Shown here: positions 18,327-27,134 of the stretch, piece after piece
How positions within the stretch are numbered: the stretch's first letter is position 1
Layout of the letters: each line of letters opens with the position of its first letter
Assembly: GCF_000718305.1 (NCBI RefSeq)
Contig: NZ_JOFQ01000002.1
Coordinates: forward strand, 574,503-638,502
DNA from: Streptomyces niger
Lineage (GTDB): Bacteria > Actinomycetota > Actinomycetes > Streptomycetales > Streptomycetaceae
Direction: 5' to 3'
DNA: 64,000 nucleotides
Notes under the pieces: model-generated
Database searches by the model: none
What the model was told of the DNA's origin: nothing
Seen by the model: only the letters and a program-made list of their open reading frames with translations
Program-made: the position numbers and the translations under genes

Positions 18327-19076
18327 CTACACCGCCTTGAGGAGCACGGCCACGCCGGACAGGACGAGCGTGGCGCTGACGCCGGTACGGAACGCCGCCG
18401 GGGAGGCGCGGTGGTGCAGGACGTCGCCGATCCAGGCGCCGGCGGCCGCCGGCGCCAGCATCAGCAGGGCGGTCATCATGCCGGCCCGGTCCAGCACGGG
18501 AGCGGACGACACCAGCGTGGGCAGCGCGAAGTAACACAACGTCAGGAAGCCGTCGATGAGGATGAAGTAGCCCAGTACCGTGCCGCGCAGCAGGGACTTG
18601 TCCGGCTGGTTGCGGTTGAGGAAGACGACGAACGGCGGTCCGCCGGCACCGAACATGCCCTCCAGCAGTCCGCTGAGCCCGCCCGCCCCGAGAGCCGCCG
18701 CCGCCGACGGCTCCGTCGTACGGGCCTTCTGGCCGCGCAGCATCCGCACCGCATACCAGAGGGTGCCGAAGCCGACCAGGAACAGCAACGCGCGGACCGG
18801 CAGATAGGACAGCAGCCACGCACCCGCGACGGCCCCCACGATGCCGGGCAGCGCAGCGCGTGCGACCACCGAACGGTCGACGGACCGCCGGGTCCGGAAC
18901 GCCATGTAGCCGCCCACCGCGAACTGGAGGAAGACCGAGACGGCGATGACGGTTTTGAGGTCCATCACCAGGGCGAGCAGCGGCGCCATGATCGGTCCTG
19001 ACCCGAACCCGGTGAGCCCTCGCACCGTGTAGGCGGCACACACCACCACGGCGGCGAAGAGCAGGGATGACCACAT
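18327..19076 (-). CDS. TauE/SafE-family membrane permease
   Basis: This 249-residue integral membrane protein has about eight hydrophobic segments. It belongs to the TauE/SafE (DUF81) family, whose members export or import sulfur-containing organic anions. The family glycines are visible in GLTGFGSGP near residue 20 and GMFGAGGPP near 150, in the two-fold repeat typical of the group. The ATG at 19076 follows GGAGA. It lies 46 bases after the quinone oxidoreductase gene, on the same strand. A sulfur-linked role would fit the thiazoline and sulfate chemistry of the region, but that is only suggestive. Confidence 0.85.
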   Translation of the reverse strand: MWSSLLFAAVVVCAAYTVRGLTGFGSGPIMAPLLALVMDLKTVIAVSVFLQFAVGGYMAFRTRRSVDRSVVARAALPGIVGAVAGAWLLSYLPVRALLFLVGFGTLWYAVRMLRGQKARTTEPSAAAALGAGGLSGLLEGMFGAGGPPFVVFLNRNQPDKSLLRGTVLGYFILIDGFLTLCYFALPTLVSSAPVLDRAGMMTALLMLAPAAAGAWIGDVLHHRASPAAFRTGVSATLVLSGVAVLLKAV

Positions 19077-19122
19077 GAGATTCTCCAGTCGACTGCTGGG
19101 GCGGACCCGACGGCTCGTCGGA

Positions 19123-20115
19123 TCAGCGGGAGGGGAGGAGCAGGAGCTTGCCGCTCGTGGCGCCGGAGGCCAGGTCGGCGTGGGCCCTCGCGGCCTCGTG
19201 CAGGCCGTAACGCCCGCCGACGGAGACCTGCAAGGTGCCGTCGCGCACCCACTCGAAGACGTCGCCGGCGCGCTCGGCCAGTTCGGCAGGGTCGGTGGCG
19301 TGGTCGACGAGGGTGGGGCGGGTGAGGAACAGGGAGCCCCGGGCGGCGAGGGACTGCGGGTCGAGCGGCGGCATGGGGCCCGACGCCGCTCCGACGAGCA
19401 CGAACATGCCGCGGCGGCGCAGCGCCAGCAGGCCGGCCTCCGCGGTGTCCTTGCCGACGCTGTCATAGACGACATCGACGCCGTGGCCGCCCGTCAGCTC
19501 CCTGACGCGTCCGGCGAGCTCCGCGGCCGGGACGGTGCCGGGCGCACCACGGACGATCACCTCGTGCGCCCCGGCCGCCCTCGCCGCGTCGGTCTTGGCC
19601 TGGCTGGACACCGTGCCGATGACGCGAACGCCACGCCGTGCCAGCAGCCGTACGAGGTGCTGACCGAGGCCGCCCGCGGCGGCGTGCACCAGAGCGGTCT
19701 CGCCCTTGGCCGCCGGGTAGGTCGAGGTCGTCAGGTAGTGCGCGGTCAGTCCCTGGAGGAGAACGGCGGCCGCGTCCTCGTCGGTCAAGTCGTCCGGAAC
19801 GCGTACGGCGGCGGACGCGTTCACGACCACCCGCTCCGCGTAGCTCCCGGGAGCGGCCCACCACGCGACACGGTCGCCGGGTGCGAACCCGTCGACATCG
19901 GGACCGGCTTCCAGGACGGTGCCGGCACCCTCACTGCCGGGGACGAACGGCACGGGCAAGGGGCCACGGCCGGCGCGTTCGTGCAGGTCCTTGAAGTTGA
20001 CTCCCACGGCGCCCGGTTGGACGACGAGCTGCCCCGGCCCCGGAACCGGGTCCGGGCGTTCGGCGAGGACGAGCACTTCCGGTCCGCCGTGCCGGTCGAC
20101 GACGATTGCGCGCAT
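19123..20115 (-). CDS. zinc-independent quinone oxidoreductase (MDR family)
   Basis: This 330-residue NADPH-dependent medium-chain reductase is of the QOR type. The Rossmann nucleotide motif is ALVHAAAGGLGQH near residue 145, and the N-terminal GroES-like domain includes VGVNFKDLHERAG. It lacks the structural zinc cysteines of alcohol dehydrogenases. ATG at 20115 has GGAG nine bases upstream. Family members reduce quinones or enones. It sits between glutamate mutase and the TauE-like permease on the same strand, so it may reduce an unsaturated intermediate made by the nearby desaturase or dehydrogenases; the sequence does not show which. Confidence 0.88.
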   Translation of the reverse strand: MRAIVVDRHGGPEVLVLAERPDPVPGPGQLVVQPGAVGVNFKDLHERAGRGPLPVPFVPGSEGAGTVLEAGPDVDGFAPGDRVAWWAAPGSYAERVVVNASAAVRVPDDLTDEDAAAVLLQGLTAHYLTTSTYPAAKGETALVHAAAGGLGQHLVRLLARRGVRVIGTVSSQAKTDAARAAGAHEVIVRGAPGTVPAAELAGRVRELTGGHGVDVVYDSVGKDTAEAGLLALRRRGMFVLVGAASGPMPPLDPQSLAARGSLFLTRPTLVDHATDPAELAERAGDVFEWVRDGTLQVSVGGRYGLHEAARAHADLASGATSGKLLLLPSR

Positions 20116-20174
20116 TGCTGCTCCTGGTTGTGTGGTGCGGTGAAAGGTGCCCGAGAGTACCGATCGGCCGTGGC

Positions 20175-21563
20175 TCACTCCGTCTCGCGGAAGAGATGAC
20201 GGAAGTAGTCGATGTCGCCCGTGAGTTGACCCAGCAGCGAGCCCAGCTCCAGATCCGGTTCACCGCTCGTGCCCAGCAGCTCCTTGTTGCGGCGCAGCAC
20301 GGCGGGGGAGAACGGCAGGGACCCGGTGAACAGGTAGCGGATGGCGCCCTGGGCGTCGCGCCGGGGGACCAGCGCGGACCGGGCGCAGCGGCTGGCGCTG
20401 AACGGGATGTCCAGGGTGCCGTCGTCGAACGCCTCGGCCACGGCCGTGATCAGATCCGGCCGGGCCAGCAGCGGGTCGACGAGTTCGGCGACCTCCCGCA
20501 GGATCCACTCCATCTCCTCGGCGACCTGGTCCGCGTCGGCCGTCATGAAGCCCAGGAGGGGGGAGTTGGCCCGGTCCGCCAGCCGCAGCCCTTCCACGTT
20601 GGCCTGCGGGTCGGGGATGCCGAATGCCTCCTGGTAGGTCTTGGTGATCAGCTTCGAGGCACCGCCCAGCCGCGAGACGAGCGCTCCGTAGAGGATCAGG
20701 TCCTCGGCGTGGGCGCGCTCGCGCGGGAAGACGCCCATGAACTCGTGCAGCACGGCGTGCACCTGGACGTCCGCCGGGAGGTAGCGTTCGGCCAGGACCG
20801 GTATGCAGCGCAGCGCCGCCACGTCCTGTGCGAGGTGGCCGCCCTGCGGATACGACACGGAGATGCAGCGCACCCCGGCCCGGGCCGCCAGCACGGCCTC
20901 GATCACGCTGATCGCCAGACTGATCGAGGGCGGCACCAGGACCGCGGTGAGGGTGCCGAACAGCTCGCGGTCGATGATCACGCCGTGCTCGGCCAGTTCC
21001 CCGCAGCGCCGGTCGACGTCCTGCCAGGCGCGCAGCGACTCGACGAGCGGCACGGCCTTGCAGTACGGCAGGTTGTAGGAGATGCCACCGCCTTCGAAGG
21101 AGGTCATGCCCGCGGCGACGGACACGTCGAACAGGGCGCGGGCGTCGGGGGAGCCGTGCCTGATCTCCAGCGGAGCGGCGACCGCCTCGTTCAACTCCCG
21201 GCCGCGCCGCCAACCGTGGGCGACCAGCGGGTAGCCGTTGAGGTCGGTGGGGCGGGCGTTGAGGGTGCGCAGCGCCTCCTCGAAGCGCAGGAGGCGGGTG
21301 TGCGAATCGATGGTGAGGGTGAGGATGTCCGGCGCGGCCTCGGCCTCAAGAGTGGTCAGCAGCGCCTTCATCTCCGCATGGCCGCCGACCCCGCAGCGGG
21401 GCTGCACGGCGACCCTCCCGGCGGCGCGGCAGGACGCCAGCACCTCGGCGGCCGTGGGTTTGCCCAGCGACCTGATGTAGCCGGCGGACTCGGCGGGGGA
21501 GGGCACGGCGGCGCCGTCCCCGAGCACGGCGACCGGTGCCAGGGCGCGGTGCCTGGTTCTCAT
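20175..21563 (-). CDS. glmE: glutamate mutase epsilon-like subunit (methylaspartate mutase E)
   Basis: This 462-residue protein matches the large, TIM-barrel subunit of coenzyme B12-dependent glutamate mutase. Recognisable stretches include QPRCGVGGHAEM near residue 54, TSFEGGGISYNLPYCK near 152 and ISVSYPQGGHLAQD near 235. Glutamate mutase rearranges L-glutamate to L-threo-3-methylaspartate. Its ATG overlaps the stop of the small subunit (ATGA), so the two are made together. Glutamate mutases in Streptomyces clusters supply 3-methylaspartate or derived beta-amino acids to antibiotics. A methylaspartate-derived unit may therefore enter the product, or the pair may act on another carboxylic acid. 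Confidence 0.92.
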   Translation of the reverse strand: MRTRHRALAPVAVLGDGAAVPSPAESAGYIRSLGKPTAAEVLASCRAAGRVAVQPRCGVGGHAEMKALLTTLEAEAAPDILTLTIDSHTRLLRFEEALRTLNARPTDLNGYPLVAHGWRRGRELNEAVAAPLEIRHGSPDARALFDVSVAAGMTSFEGGGISYNLPYCKAVPLVESLRAWQDVDRRCGELAEHGVIIDRELFGTLTAVLVPPSISLAISVIEAVLAARAGVRCISVSYPQGGHLAQDVAALRCIPVLAERYLPADVQVHAVLHEFMGVFPRERAHAEDLILYGALVSRLGGASKLITKTYQEAFGIPDPQANVEGLRLADRANSPLLGFMTADADQVAEEMEWILREVAELVDPLLARPDLITAVAEAFDDGTLDIPFSASRCARSALVPRRDAQGAIRYLFTGSLPFSPAVLRRNKELLGTSGEPDLELGSLLGQLTGDIDYFRHLFRETE

Positions 21564-22018
21564 GACGCCGCCAGCGAGCAGGTGCGTGCGGCACGCAGCT
21601 CGTCCAGGAGCGCCGGCAGCCCGGCCGGGTCGGCCATGATGTGGTCGACCCCGAGGGAGTAGAGCCGGTCGTGGGCCGTGCCGTCCTTGTGGCTGCCGAC
21701 GGACAGATTGCCGCCGACCACGACGGGGACGGGGATCTGCCCGGTGGCCTTGGCCTGGGCGAGTCCGCGCAGGTCCTCGTGGACATGGCCGTTGAGGCTG
21801 CCGATGATGACCGCTTCGGCGTCCGGATGGTCCGCGCATGCCTGGGCGAACTCCTCGACCGGGGTGCAGGTGCCGAGGTTCACGACGCCGAAGCCGATGC
21901 CGCGCAGGGAGAGGGCGATCAGATGGTTGGCCACGGCGTGGCTGTCGCTCGCCGCCACGCCGAGGATGACCTTGCGGGTGGCTGTCGGGCCGGGCAGCTG
22001 GGTCGGTGTCGAAGACAT
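21560..22018 (-). CDS. glmS: glutamate mutase small subunit, cobalamin-binding
   Basis: This 152-residue B12-binding subunit partners the epsilon subunit immediately downstream. The cobalamin-binding loop near residue 25 reads DSHAVAN. Classical subunits have DxHxxG; here the Asp and the cobalt-ligating His are kept, but the Gly is Ala. The following SLNGHVHEDLRG and VVVGGNLSVGSH match the rest of the fold. It lies 31 bases downstream of the desaturase gene. The changed glycine may be tolerated, or may tune cofactor binding or substrate choice. No reactivating factor for the mutase is seen in the window. Confidence 0.9.
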   Translation of the reverse strand: MSSTPTQLPGPTATRKVILGVAASDSHAVANHLIALSLRGIGFGVVNLGTCTPVEEFAQACADHPDAEAVIIGSLNGHVHEDLRGLAQAKATGQIPVPVVVGGNLSVGSHKDGTAHDRLYSLGVDHIMADPAGLPALLDELRAARTCSLAAS

Positions 22019-22049
22019 CAGAAGTTCCTCATCGTTCGGGTCGCGTGCG

Positions 22050-23285
22050 TCAGTCGTCGAAGGCCGCGAACAGCTCGCGCCTGCTGACCGCCTTCAGCCG
22101 GTTCACGTCGTACTCCTCGGCATCGGCGGCCGACAGCGAGTCGAAGGCGTAGGAGATCGCCGGGATCAGCCCCCAGACCTCGTGGTACGGCGGCCAGCCC
22201 TGGTGTCCGGCGTCGATGTCCTGCTGGCGGGCGAAGAGGTAGTCGGCCCACTGGGGAGCGGCCGGGTAGCGGTGGTGGAAGTCGTGCACGACGGTGTCGC
22301 CGGTCAGGACCAGGTAGCGGGACGGGGCGTGCAGGAAGACCAGGCGAAGTGTCCAGCGGGCCCAGGCGCCGGCGCGGCGGGCGAGGGGCAGGTCCGGGGA
22401 GGGCAGCGCGTCACCGATGAAGATGGCGTTGGTCAGGCTGGAGAAGTATGCGCGGCCGTGCCGCGTTTGGATGCCCGGCACCGGGAAGGTGTGCTTGACG
22501 CAGAGCCGCAGGGTGTTGCTGACCTGGAACAACGGGAACAGCGGCACGAACCAGACGACGAGCAGGGCCGGCCAGGCGCCGGTGAGTACCGAGGCGGTGA
22601 CGGCCGTGCCGTACAGCAGGAGCGCCGACACCTTCTCGCTGCGGGCCGACTCGCTCCAGAAGGAGCGGACGCGCGAGACCGTGAAGTTGAAGTGGAACCG
22701 CGGCGAGACGAGCTTCAGCAGCAGCCTTCGCCACATCTGACGGCGCGTCATGCCGGGGTGCAGCTGGAGACTGACCAGGAACGCCTGGACGGTGGGGTCC
22801 TTGAGCGTCATGTGCTGCGCCGCGTGGTGGTCGCGTACGTGTTCCCGGCTGTAGCGCTGGAAGTTCTGGATGACGAGCAGGCTGGAAATGGCGTGACCGA
22901 TGGCCCGGTCCAGGCGGCGCCGGCGGTACATGTTCCGGTGCGAGCACTGGTGGTAGATCATCATGCGCAGGTTGCGCATCCCGTGCAGAGTCACCGCCCA
23001 GCCGACGGGCAGCAGTACGAGCAGGCCGTGGCCGAGGGTGAGGGCGAGTGCGCCGACCAGCGTTCCCAGCACCACCGACACCGTGGCGGTGGCCAGGTGG
23101 AAGCCGGGTGTCCAGCCCGGGGACGCCTGTCCGGGCAGTGCCTTGCCGGTGAACAGCGTGGCCGGGTACTGCAGCAGCCGGGGCAGGCGCCGCATGGTCT
23201 CCCGGGGGTCGGGAGAGGCGGTCTGCGGGGGCGCCGGCTGTCCGGTGGGGCGGGCGCTCGGCGCCCACGAGTTGATCACAGCCAC
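22050..23285 (-). CDS. membrane fatty acid desaturase-type diiron enzyme
   Basis: This 411-residue membrane desaturase/hydroxylase has the three histidine boxes of the family: HQCSH (HxxxH) near residue 108, HVRDHH (HxxxHH) near 144 and HDFHH (HxxHH) near 335. Hydrophobic membrane segments flank residues 60-100 and 205-235. The GTG start at 23285 has GGAGGAG five bases upstream. Ferredoxin and a ferredoxin reductase are encoded directly upstream on the same strand, giving it a complete electron chain. Such enzymes insert a double bond or hydroxyl into an acyl chain or an alkyl amine. The substrate here is unknown. Confidence 0.88.
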   Translation of the reverse strand: MAVINSWAPSARPTGQPAPPQTASPDPRETMRRLPRLLQYPATLFTGKALPGQASPGWTPGFHLATATVSVVLGTLVGALALTLGHGLLVLLPVGWAVTLHGMRNLRMMIYHQCSHRNMYRRRRLDRAIGHAISSLLVIQNFQRYSREHVRDHHAAQHMTLKDPTVQAFLVSLQLHPGMTRRQMWRRLLLKLVSPRFHFNFTVSRVRSFWSESARSEKVSALLLYGTAVTASVLTGAWPALLVVWFVPLFPLFQVSNTLRLCVKHTFPVPGIQTRHGRAYFSSLTNAIFIGDALPSPDLPLARRAGAWARWTLRLVFLHAPSRYLVLTGDTVVHDFHHRYPAAPQWADYLFARQQDIDAGHQGWPPYHEVWGLIPAISYAFDSLSAADAEEYDVNRLKAVSRRELFAAFDD

Positions 23286-23409
23286 GGGAACTCCTCCGTA
23301 TGCTCGGGACGAAAGACGTGAAGGTATGGCGGTGCGAGCCGGTACGTACTCCGGCGGAACGCGGGACCGGTCCGGCGGGCGGTGAGCCGTCGACCGCCCC
23401 GCAGGGCCC

Positions 23410-23709
23410 TCACTCCTCCTCCGCGACCCGGACGGTCGCGGCGTCCGTGAGGCGGCACTGGCACGCGAGACGGAAGTCGCCGTCCGCCCGTCCCAGGTCC
23501 TCCAGGAACTCGCGCTCGTCGGCGTCCATCTCCCCGAGCGAGTGGGATCCGTCCAGGACCTCGATGACGCAGGCGCCACAGGCGCCCGACTGACATCCGA
23601 AGGGGATCACCCGGTGGGAGGTCTCGTTCTCCAGGTCGGTGAGCGGGGCGCCGGCCGGGAGCAGGATCTCCAGGCCGTGCGGCATCAGGGTGAGTTTGTT
23701 CTGAGGCAC
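23410..23709 (-). CDS. 2Fe-2S ferredoxin
   Basis: This 99-residue plant-type ferredoxin has the cluster ligands CQSGACGAC near residues 33-41 and a distal Cys in LACQC near residue 80. The GTG at 23709 is the best start, with GGAG upstream; the longer frame reads into the reductase gene. It lies between the reductase and the desaturase and most likely carries electrons from one to the other. It could also serve the AurF-like oxygenase at 35.2 kb, which needs an external reductant. Confidence 0.88.
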   Translation of the reverse strand: MPQNKLTLMPHGLEILLPAGAPLTDLENETSHRVIPFGCQSGACGACVIEVLDGSHSLGEMDADEREFLEDLGRADGDFRLACQCRLTDAATVRVAEEE

Positions 23710-23723
23710 TGCTGTGTCAGCTC

Positions 23724-24773
23724 CTACGCAGGGACCGGTACGGGGTGGGAGTCGGAGGAGTGGCCGGGGGCGAGGCGGGCGCCGGGGTGCAGCGCCACGG
23801 CGGCGTGGTTGACGGCGGTGGCGGCCTCGCCGAAGCCGACCGAGATCAGCGGAACCCGGCCCGCATAGGTGCAACCGTCTCCGACGGCGTACACCCTGGG
23901 CAGGCTGGTGCGCATGGTGGCGTCGACGCGGATCTGCCGGTACTCCAGCTCCATCCCCCAGCGGGCCAGGGGACCGAGGTTGGTGGCGAAGCCCAGTGCG
24001 GTGATCAGCGTGTGCGCGGGCAGGCTCAGCGTGTCGCCGTTCTCGGTGCGGACGTCCACGGATCCCAGGCGGCCGACGCCGTGGCAGGCGACCACCTGGG
24101 CCTCGGTGAGGACGCGTACGGGGGACCGGTAGAGCTGCCGCACACTGTGCTCATGGGCCCGGAAGGACGCCCGCCGGTGGACAAGGGTGACCGACCGGGC
24201 GATCGGGGCCAGTGCCAGTGCCCAGTCCACCGCGCTGTCCCCGCCTCCGGCGATCACCACGTCGCGGTCCCGGTGCTCCTCCAGACGCGGCACGTGGTAC
24301 CCGACGCCTCGCCCCTCGTACGGAACCGCACAGGGCAGCTTGCGCGGGGTGACCTTGCCCAGCCCGGCAGCGACGAGCACGGCTCCGGCGCTGATTCGCA
24401 CACCCCGGTCGGTGCCGAGGAGCCAGCGGGGGCCGTCCGCCTCAAGGGTGGTGGCCGTCTGGCCGAGCAGGTAGCGGGGCTCGAAGGGCGCCACCTGGCG
24501 CACCAGGTTGTCGATGAGTTCGCGGCCCGCGACGGCAGGGTGCGCGGCGATGTCGTAGAGCAGCTTCTCGGGATACATCGCGGCCACCTGTCCGCCCGGT
24601 TCGGGCAGCGCGTCGATGATCGCGGTACTCAGACCCCGGAAGCCCGCGTAGTATGCGCCGTACAGGCCGGCGGGGCCGGCACCGACGATGGCGAGGTCGA
24701 CGTCGAGGGGTGCGCCGGAGAGGCCGATCGTGGGCTCGGGGATCACTGGTGTCTCAGGTCTCACTCTTCTCAC
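23724..24773 (-). CDS. thioredoxin reductase-like ferredoxin-NADP reductase
   Basis: This 349-residue FAD/NADPH flavoprotein resembles the thioredoxin-reductase-type ferredoxin reductases. The FAD motif is AIVGAGPAGLYGAYYAG near residue 29, the NADPH motif VVIAGGGDSAVDWAL near 167, and the C-terminal FAD motif YAVGDG near 298. There is no CxxC redox pair between them, which rules out a true thioredoxin reductase. The GTG at 24773 follows AGGGA. With the ferredoxin and the desaturase it forms a NADPH-to-diiron electron chain. It is preceded by a terminator hairpin, so it probably has its own promoter in the 80 bases upstream. Confidence 0.88.
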   Translation of the reverse strand: MRRVRPETPVIPEPTIGLSGAPLDVDLAIVGAGPAGLYGAYYAGFRGLSTAIIDALPEPGGQVAAMYPEKLLYDIAAHPAVAGRELIDNLVRQVAPFEPRYLLGQTATTLEADGPRWLLGTDRGVRISAGAVLVAAGLGKVTPRKLPCAVPYEGRGVGYHVPRLEEHRDRDVVIAGGGDSAVDWALALAPIARSVTLVHRRASFRAHEHSVRQLYRSPVRVLTEAQVVACHGVGRLGSVDVRTENGDTLSLPAHTLITALGFATNLGPLARWGMELEYRQIRVDATMRTSLPRVYAVGDGCTYAGRVPLISVGFGEAATAVNHAAVALHPGARLAPGHSSDSHPVPVPA

Positions 24774-24853
24774 GTTTCCCTGAAGTCTCGTGTGTTCCGG
24801 GCATCACGCAGCGCATCGGCACGGCCCCGCAGAAAACCCGCCACCCAGGCCCG

Positions 24854-24886
24854 CCCGGATCGGCGACAGCAGCTCGCCGATCCGGG
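24854..24886 (-). terminator. terminator after the esterase gene
   Basis: A perfect 12-bp inverted repeat (24854-24865 and 24875-24886) with a 9-nt loop lies 58 bases after the esterase stop. It would separate the esterase transcript, which has the conserved promoter, from the reductase-ferredoxin-desaturase genes, which do not. Confidence 0.75.
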
Positions 24887-24943
24887 CCTGGTGAAAGCCG
24901 ACGGCTCGCGTCCGGCGCTTTCGCCGGTGGTGCGGAAGAAGAA

Positions 24944-25882
24944 TCAATTCAACCGCTGGCGCAGGAAGCCGACCATTTCATCCAGTGCCTCCCTGGCGAT
25001 GTCGAGCACTGCCGCCATGGACAGGAATCCGTGCGGCAGGTCCGCATAACGGTGGTAAGCCACCGGTACATTGGCTCGCGAGAGCGCTTCCGCGTAGGCC
25101 TCGCCCTCGTCACGCAGCGGACAGAACTCGGCCGTGATCATGAAAGCGGGAGGAAGTCCGCTGTGGTCGCTCGCGTTGAGCGGCGAAGCGTAAGGCGACT
25201 CACCGTCGGCGGGATCGGCGAGGTAATGGTTCCAGAACCAGGGGACCGAGATTCCGTTGAAGAACATCGGGTCCCTGTTCTCCCGCATGGAATCGGTGTC
25301 CGACCCGTAGCGCATCGCCGGGTAGACCAGCACCTGCGCGCTGATCCGCGGCCCGTCGTCATCCCTGGCCATCAGGGAGACCGCCGCAGCCAGCGTGCCG
25401 CCGTTGCTGTCGCCCGCGACGGCGATGCGTCCACCGTCGGCACCGAACTGCGCCGCATTCTCCGCTATCCATTTCACGGCGGCATAGCAGTCGTCGATAG
25501 CTGCCGGGAACGGGTGCTCGGGCGCCAGCCGATAACCCACGGAGACGACGACGCAGTCGGAGAGGGTGGACAGCGCGCGGCAGAACGCCTGTGACGTCTC
25601 GTGGGAGCCGACGACGAAACCGCCGCCGAAGAAATAGACCACCACGGGCCGCGGCGCGTCGCTCTCGCTCGGCGGGCGGTACACCCGGAGCGACAGCGGG
25701 CCGGCCGGGCCGGGGATGTCCAGCTCGAATATCTCCTTGGGCTGTTCGATCCAATCCCAGATCGCGGATTCGGTCTCGGCGTCCGCCTTTCGGGCCTCGT
25801 CGACCGACATGGTGTAGAGCGGAGTGAAGCCTGTTGCGAGGCGGAAGTTCCTGATACCCTCAGCTATTGGATGAAGTGGCAT
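24944..25882 (-). CDS. alpha/beta hydrolase, HSL-family esterase
   Basis: This 312-residue carboxylesterase is of the hormone-sensitive-lipase group. The oxyanion motif is FFGGGFVVGS near residue 86 (HGGG in most members, here FGGG), the nucleophile elbow GDSNGG near 160, and the late His is in YADLPHGFLS near 285. The ATG at 25882 has GAGGAG five bases upstream. It is expressed alone: a conserved promoter copy lies about 130 bases upstream and a terminator follows. Sharing that promoter with the aziridine and NRPS operons places it in the same regulon. It may hydrolyse an ester or lactone intermediate, or confer self-protection. Confidence 0.87.
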   Translation of the reverse strand: MPLHPIAEGIRNFRLATGFTPLYTMSVDEARKADAETESAIWDWIEQPKEIFELDIPGPAGPLSLRVYRPPSESDAPRPVVVYFFGGGFVVGSHETSQAFCRALSTLSDCVVVSVGYRLAPEHPFPAAIDDCYAAVKWIAENAAQFGADGGRIAVAGDSNGGTLAAAVSLMARDDDGPRISAQVLVYPAMRYGSDTDSMRENRDPMFFNGISVPWFWNHYLADPADGESPYASPLNASDHSGLPPAFMITAEFCPLRDEGEAYAEALSRANVPVAYHRYADLPHGFLSMAAVLDIAREALDEMVGFLRQRLN

Positions 25883-26017
25883 CAAAACTCCTCGATTTCC
25901 TGGGCATCAACGGTGCGCGATGCTGCCATGCGAATCCCCTTGGTCGACGGTCTGCACGCAGGTTTTCCACTGCAGCAAAAGGCTGCGGGTTCAGGGCGTG
26001 TTCTGCCATGCCGATGA

Positions 26018-26118
26018 GAACGGTACGATCGCGTCGACGCCAGTCGCATCCCCGACAAGTTCAGGTGCGGGGACACGGCAGGCTCAATTTGCGCCCTGCG
26101 GCTAAGCGCCCCGCTTAC
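26018..26118 (-). promoter_or_regulatory. conserved tripartite promoter, copy b (drives the esterase)
   Basis: Minus-strand reading: box GTAAGCGGGGCGCTTAGCC at 26100-26118, GTCGGGGATGC at 26046-26056, and TCGTACCGT with -10 TACCGT at 26020-26025. The box-to-(-10) gap is 74 nt. It occupies most of the 351-base gap between the esterase and the methyltransferase; the rest (26119-26233) holds no gene. Confidence 0.75.
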
Positions 26119-26233
26119 GTCCGGGTGCTCCCGTTCGTGTCACTCTTTGGAAGATATTGGCGCCGCGTGAAATTGGGCGGCACGGTGATGTGAGTGAGTG
26201 GACACACGGACGTGAGGGGTAGCGCACCACACC

Positions 26234-27049
26234 ATGACCATCGAAAACGTGACTTCACAGCCCGCCGGGGACAGCGACGTTCCGGAAAGCACGAATGCGC
26301 GCCAGGCACGCGTCTACGACAACTTCATCGGTGGCGAGAACGGCCTGGCGACCGATAGGGCTGCCGGTGCCTGGATCCGTATGCAGGCCCCTGGTCTGGT
26401 TGCGGCGATGCAGGCGAACCGCGCCTTCCTGTCACGCGCGGTGCAATGGCTGACCCGACAAGGCGTCGACCAGTTCATTGATATCGGTTCCGGATTTCCG
26501 GTGTCGCCGAACACGCACGAGATCGCCTTGTCCGCGTCCCCTTCAGGCTCCGTCGTCTACTGCGACGTCGACCCTACGGTGGGGGAGCGCACGCGCGCGC
26601 TCATCGCCGGGCAGGCGGGGGCTTCCTTCGTATTGGGCGACATCCGGAACCCCGAAGAGCTGCTGGCGCAGCCGGCCGTCCAGGCCTTGATCCGGTCCGG
26701 CCGCCCGGTGGCCTGTGTGCTGGCCGCGGTCCTGCACTTCGTGCCGGAAAGTGCCGACCCTGCCAGGATCACCGCGGTGCTGCGTGACGCGCTGCCCCGG
26801 GGCAGTTACCTGGTCCTCTCCCACGTCGCAAGCGACATCCCGTGGGGAGACGGTAACGACGAGGAGACGCTGAAGCGCGCCACCGAGGACATGTATCTGC
26901 GCACCCAGGAGCAGGTCACCGGTTTCTTCGGCGATTTTCAACTGGTGGCGCCCGGTGTGGTGTCCGCACCTCACTGGCGCGGCAGCGAGGAGACGGCAGG
27001 GGACGGACCCGACCTGGCCATCTACGGCGGAGTCGGTCGCAAGATCTGA
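26234..27049 (+). CDS. SAM-dependent methyltransferase, PF04672 type
   Basis: This 271-residue protein matches the Streptomyces-rich methyltransferase family PF04672 (formerly DUF574). The family opening NARQARVYDNFIGGENGLATDRAAG is at about residues 21-45, the SAM-binding loop FIDIGSGFPVSPNTHE near 81, and YCDVDPTVGERTRAL near 108. These proteins are abundant in Streptomyces and few have a known substrate. It is a single plus-strand gene between minus-strand operons and is followed by a strong terminator. The ATG at 26234 lies rather far (about 14 bases) from GAGGGG. I see nothing tying it to the product. Confidence 0.88.
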   Translation: MTIENVTSQPAGDSDVPESTNARQARVYDNFIGGENGLATDRAAGAWIRMQAPGLVAAMQANRAFLSRAVQWLTRQGVDQFIDIGSGFPVSPNTHEIALSASPSGSVVYCDVDPTVGERTRALIAGQAGASFVLGDIRNPEELLAQPAVQALIRSGRPVACVLAAVLHFVPESADPARITAVLRDALPRGSYLVLSHVASDIPWGDGNDEETLKRATEDMYLRTQEQVTGFFGDFQLVAPGVVSAPHWRGSEETAGDGPDLAIYGGVGRKI

Positions 27050-27070
27050 GCCCGGGGGGGGCAGGAAAGA

Positions 27071-27118
27071 CAAGAGGCCGGCCGCCGTCGGAGACACCCG
27101 ACGGCGGCCGGCCTCTTG
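27071..27118. terminator. strong bidirectional terminator
   Basis: A perfect 21-bp inverted repeat (27071-27091 and 27098-27118) with a 6-nt loop lies between the converging methyltransferase and LysE genes. It serves both strands and closes the minus-strand NRPS operon. Confidence 0.93.
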
Positions 27119-27134
27119 TGAAGTCGGTCGAGGG

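Noticed and set aside
23724..24773. Thioredoxin reductase
   Set aside because: The FAD and NADPH motifs fit, but no CxxC redox pair is present and a ferredoxin gene adjoins.
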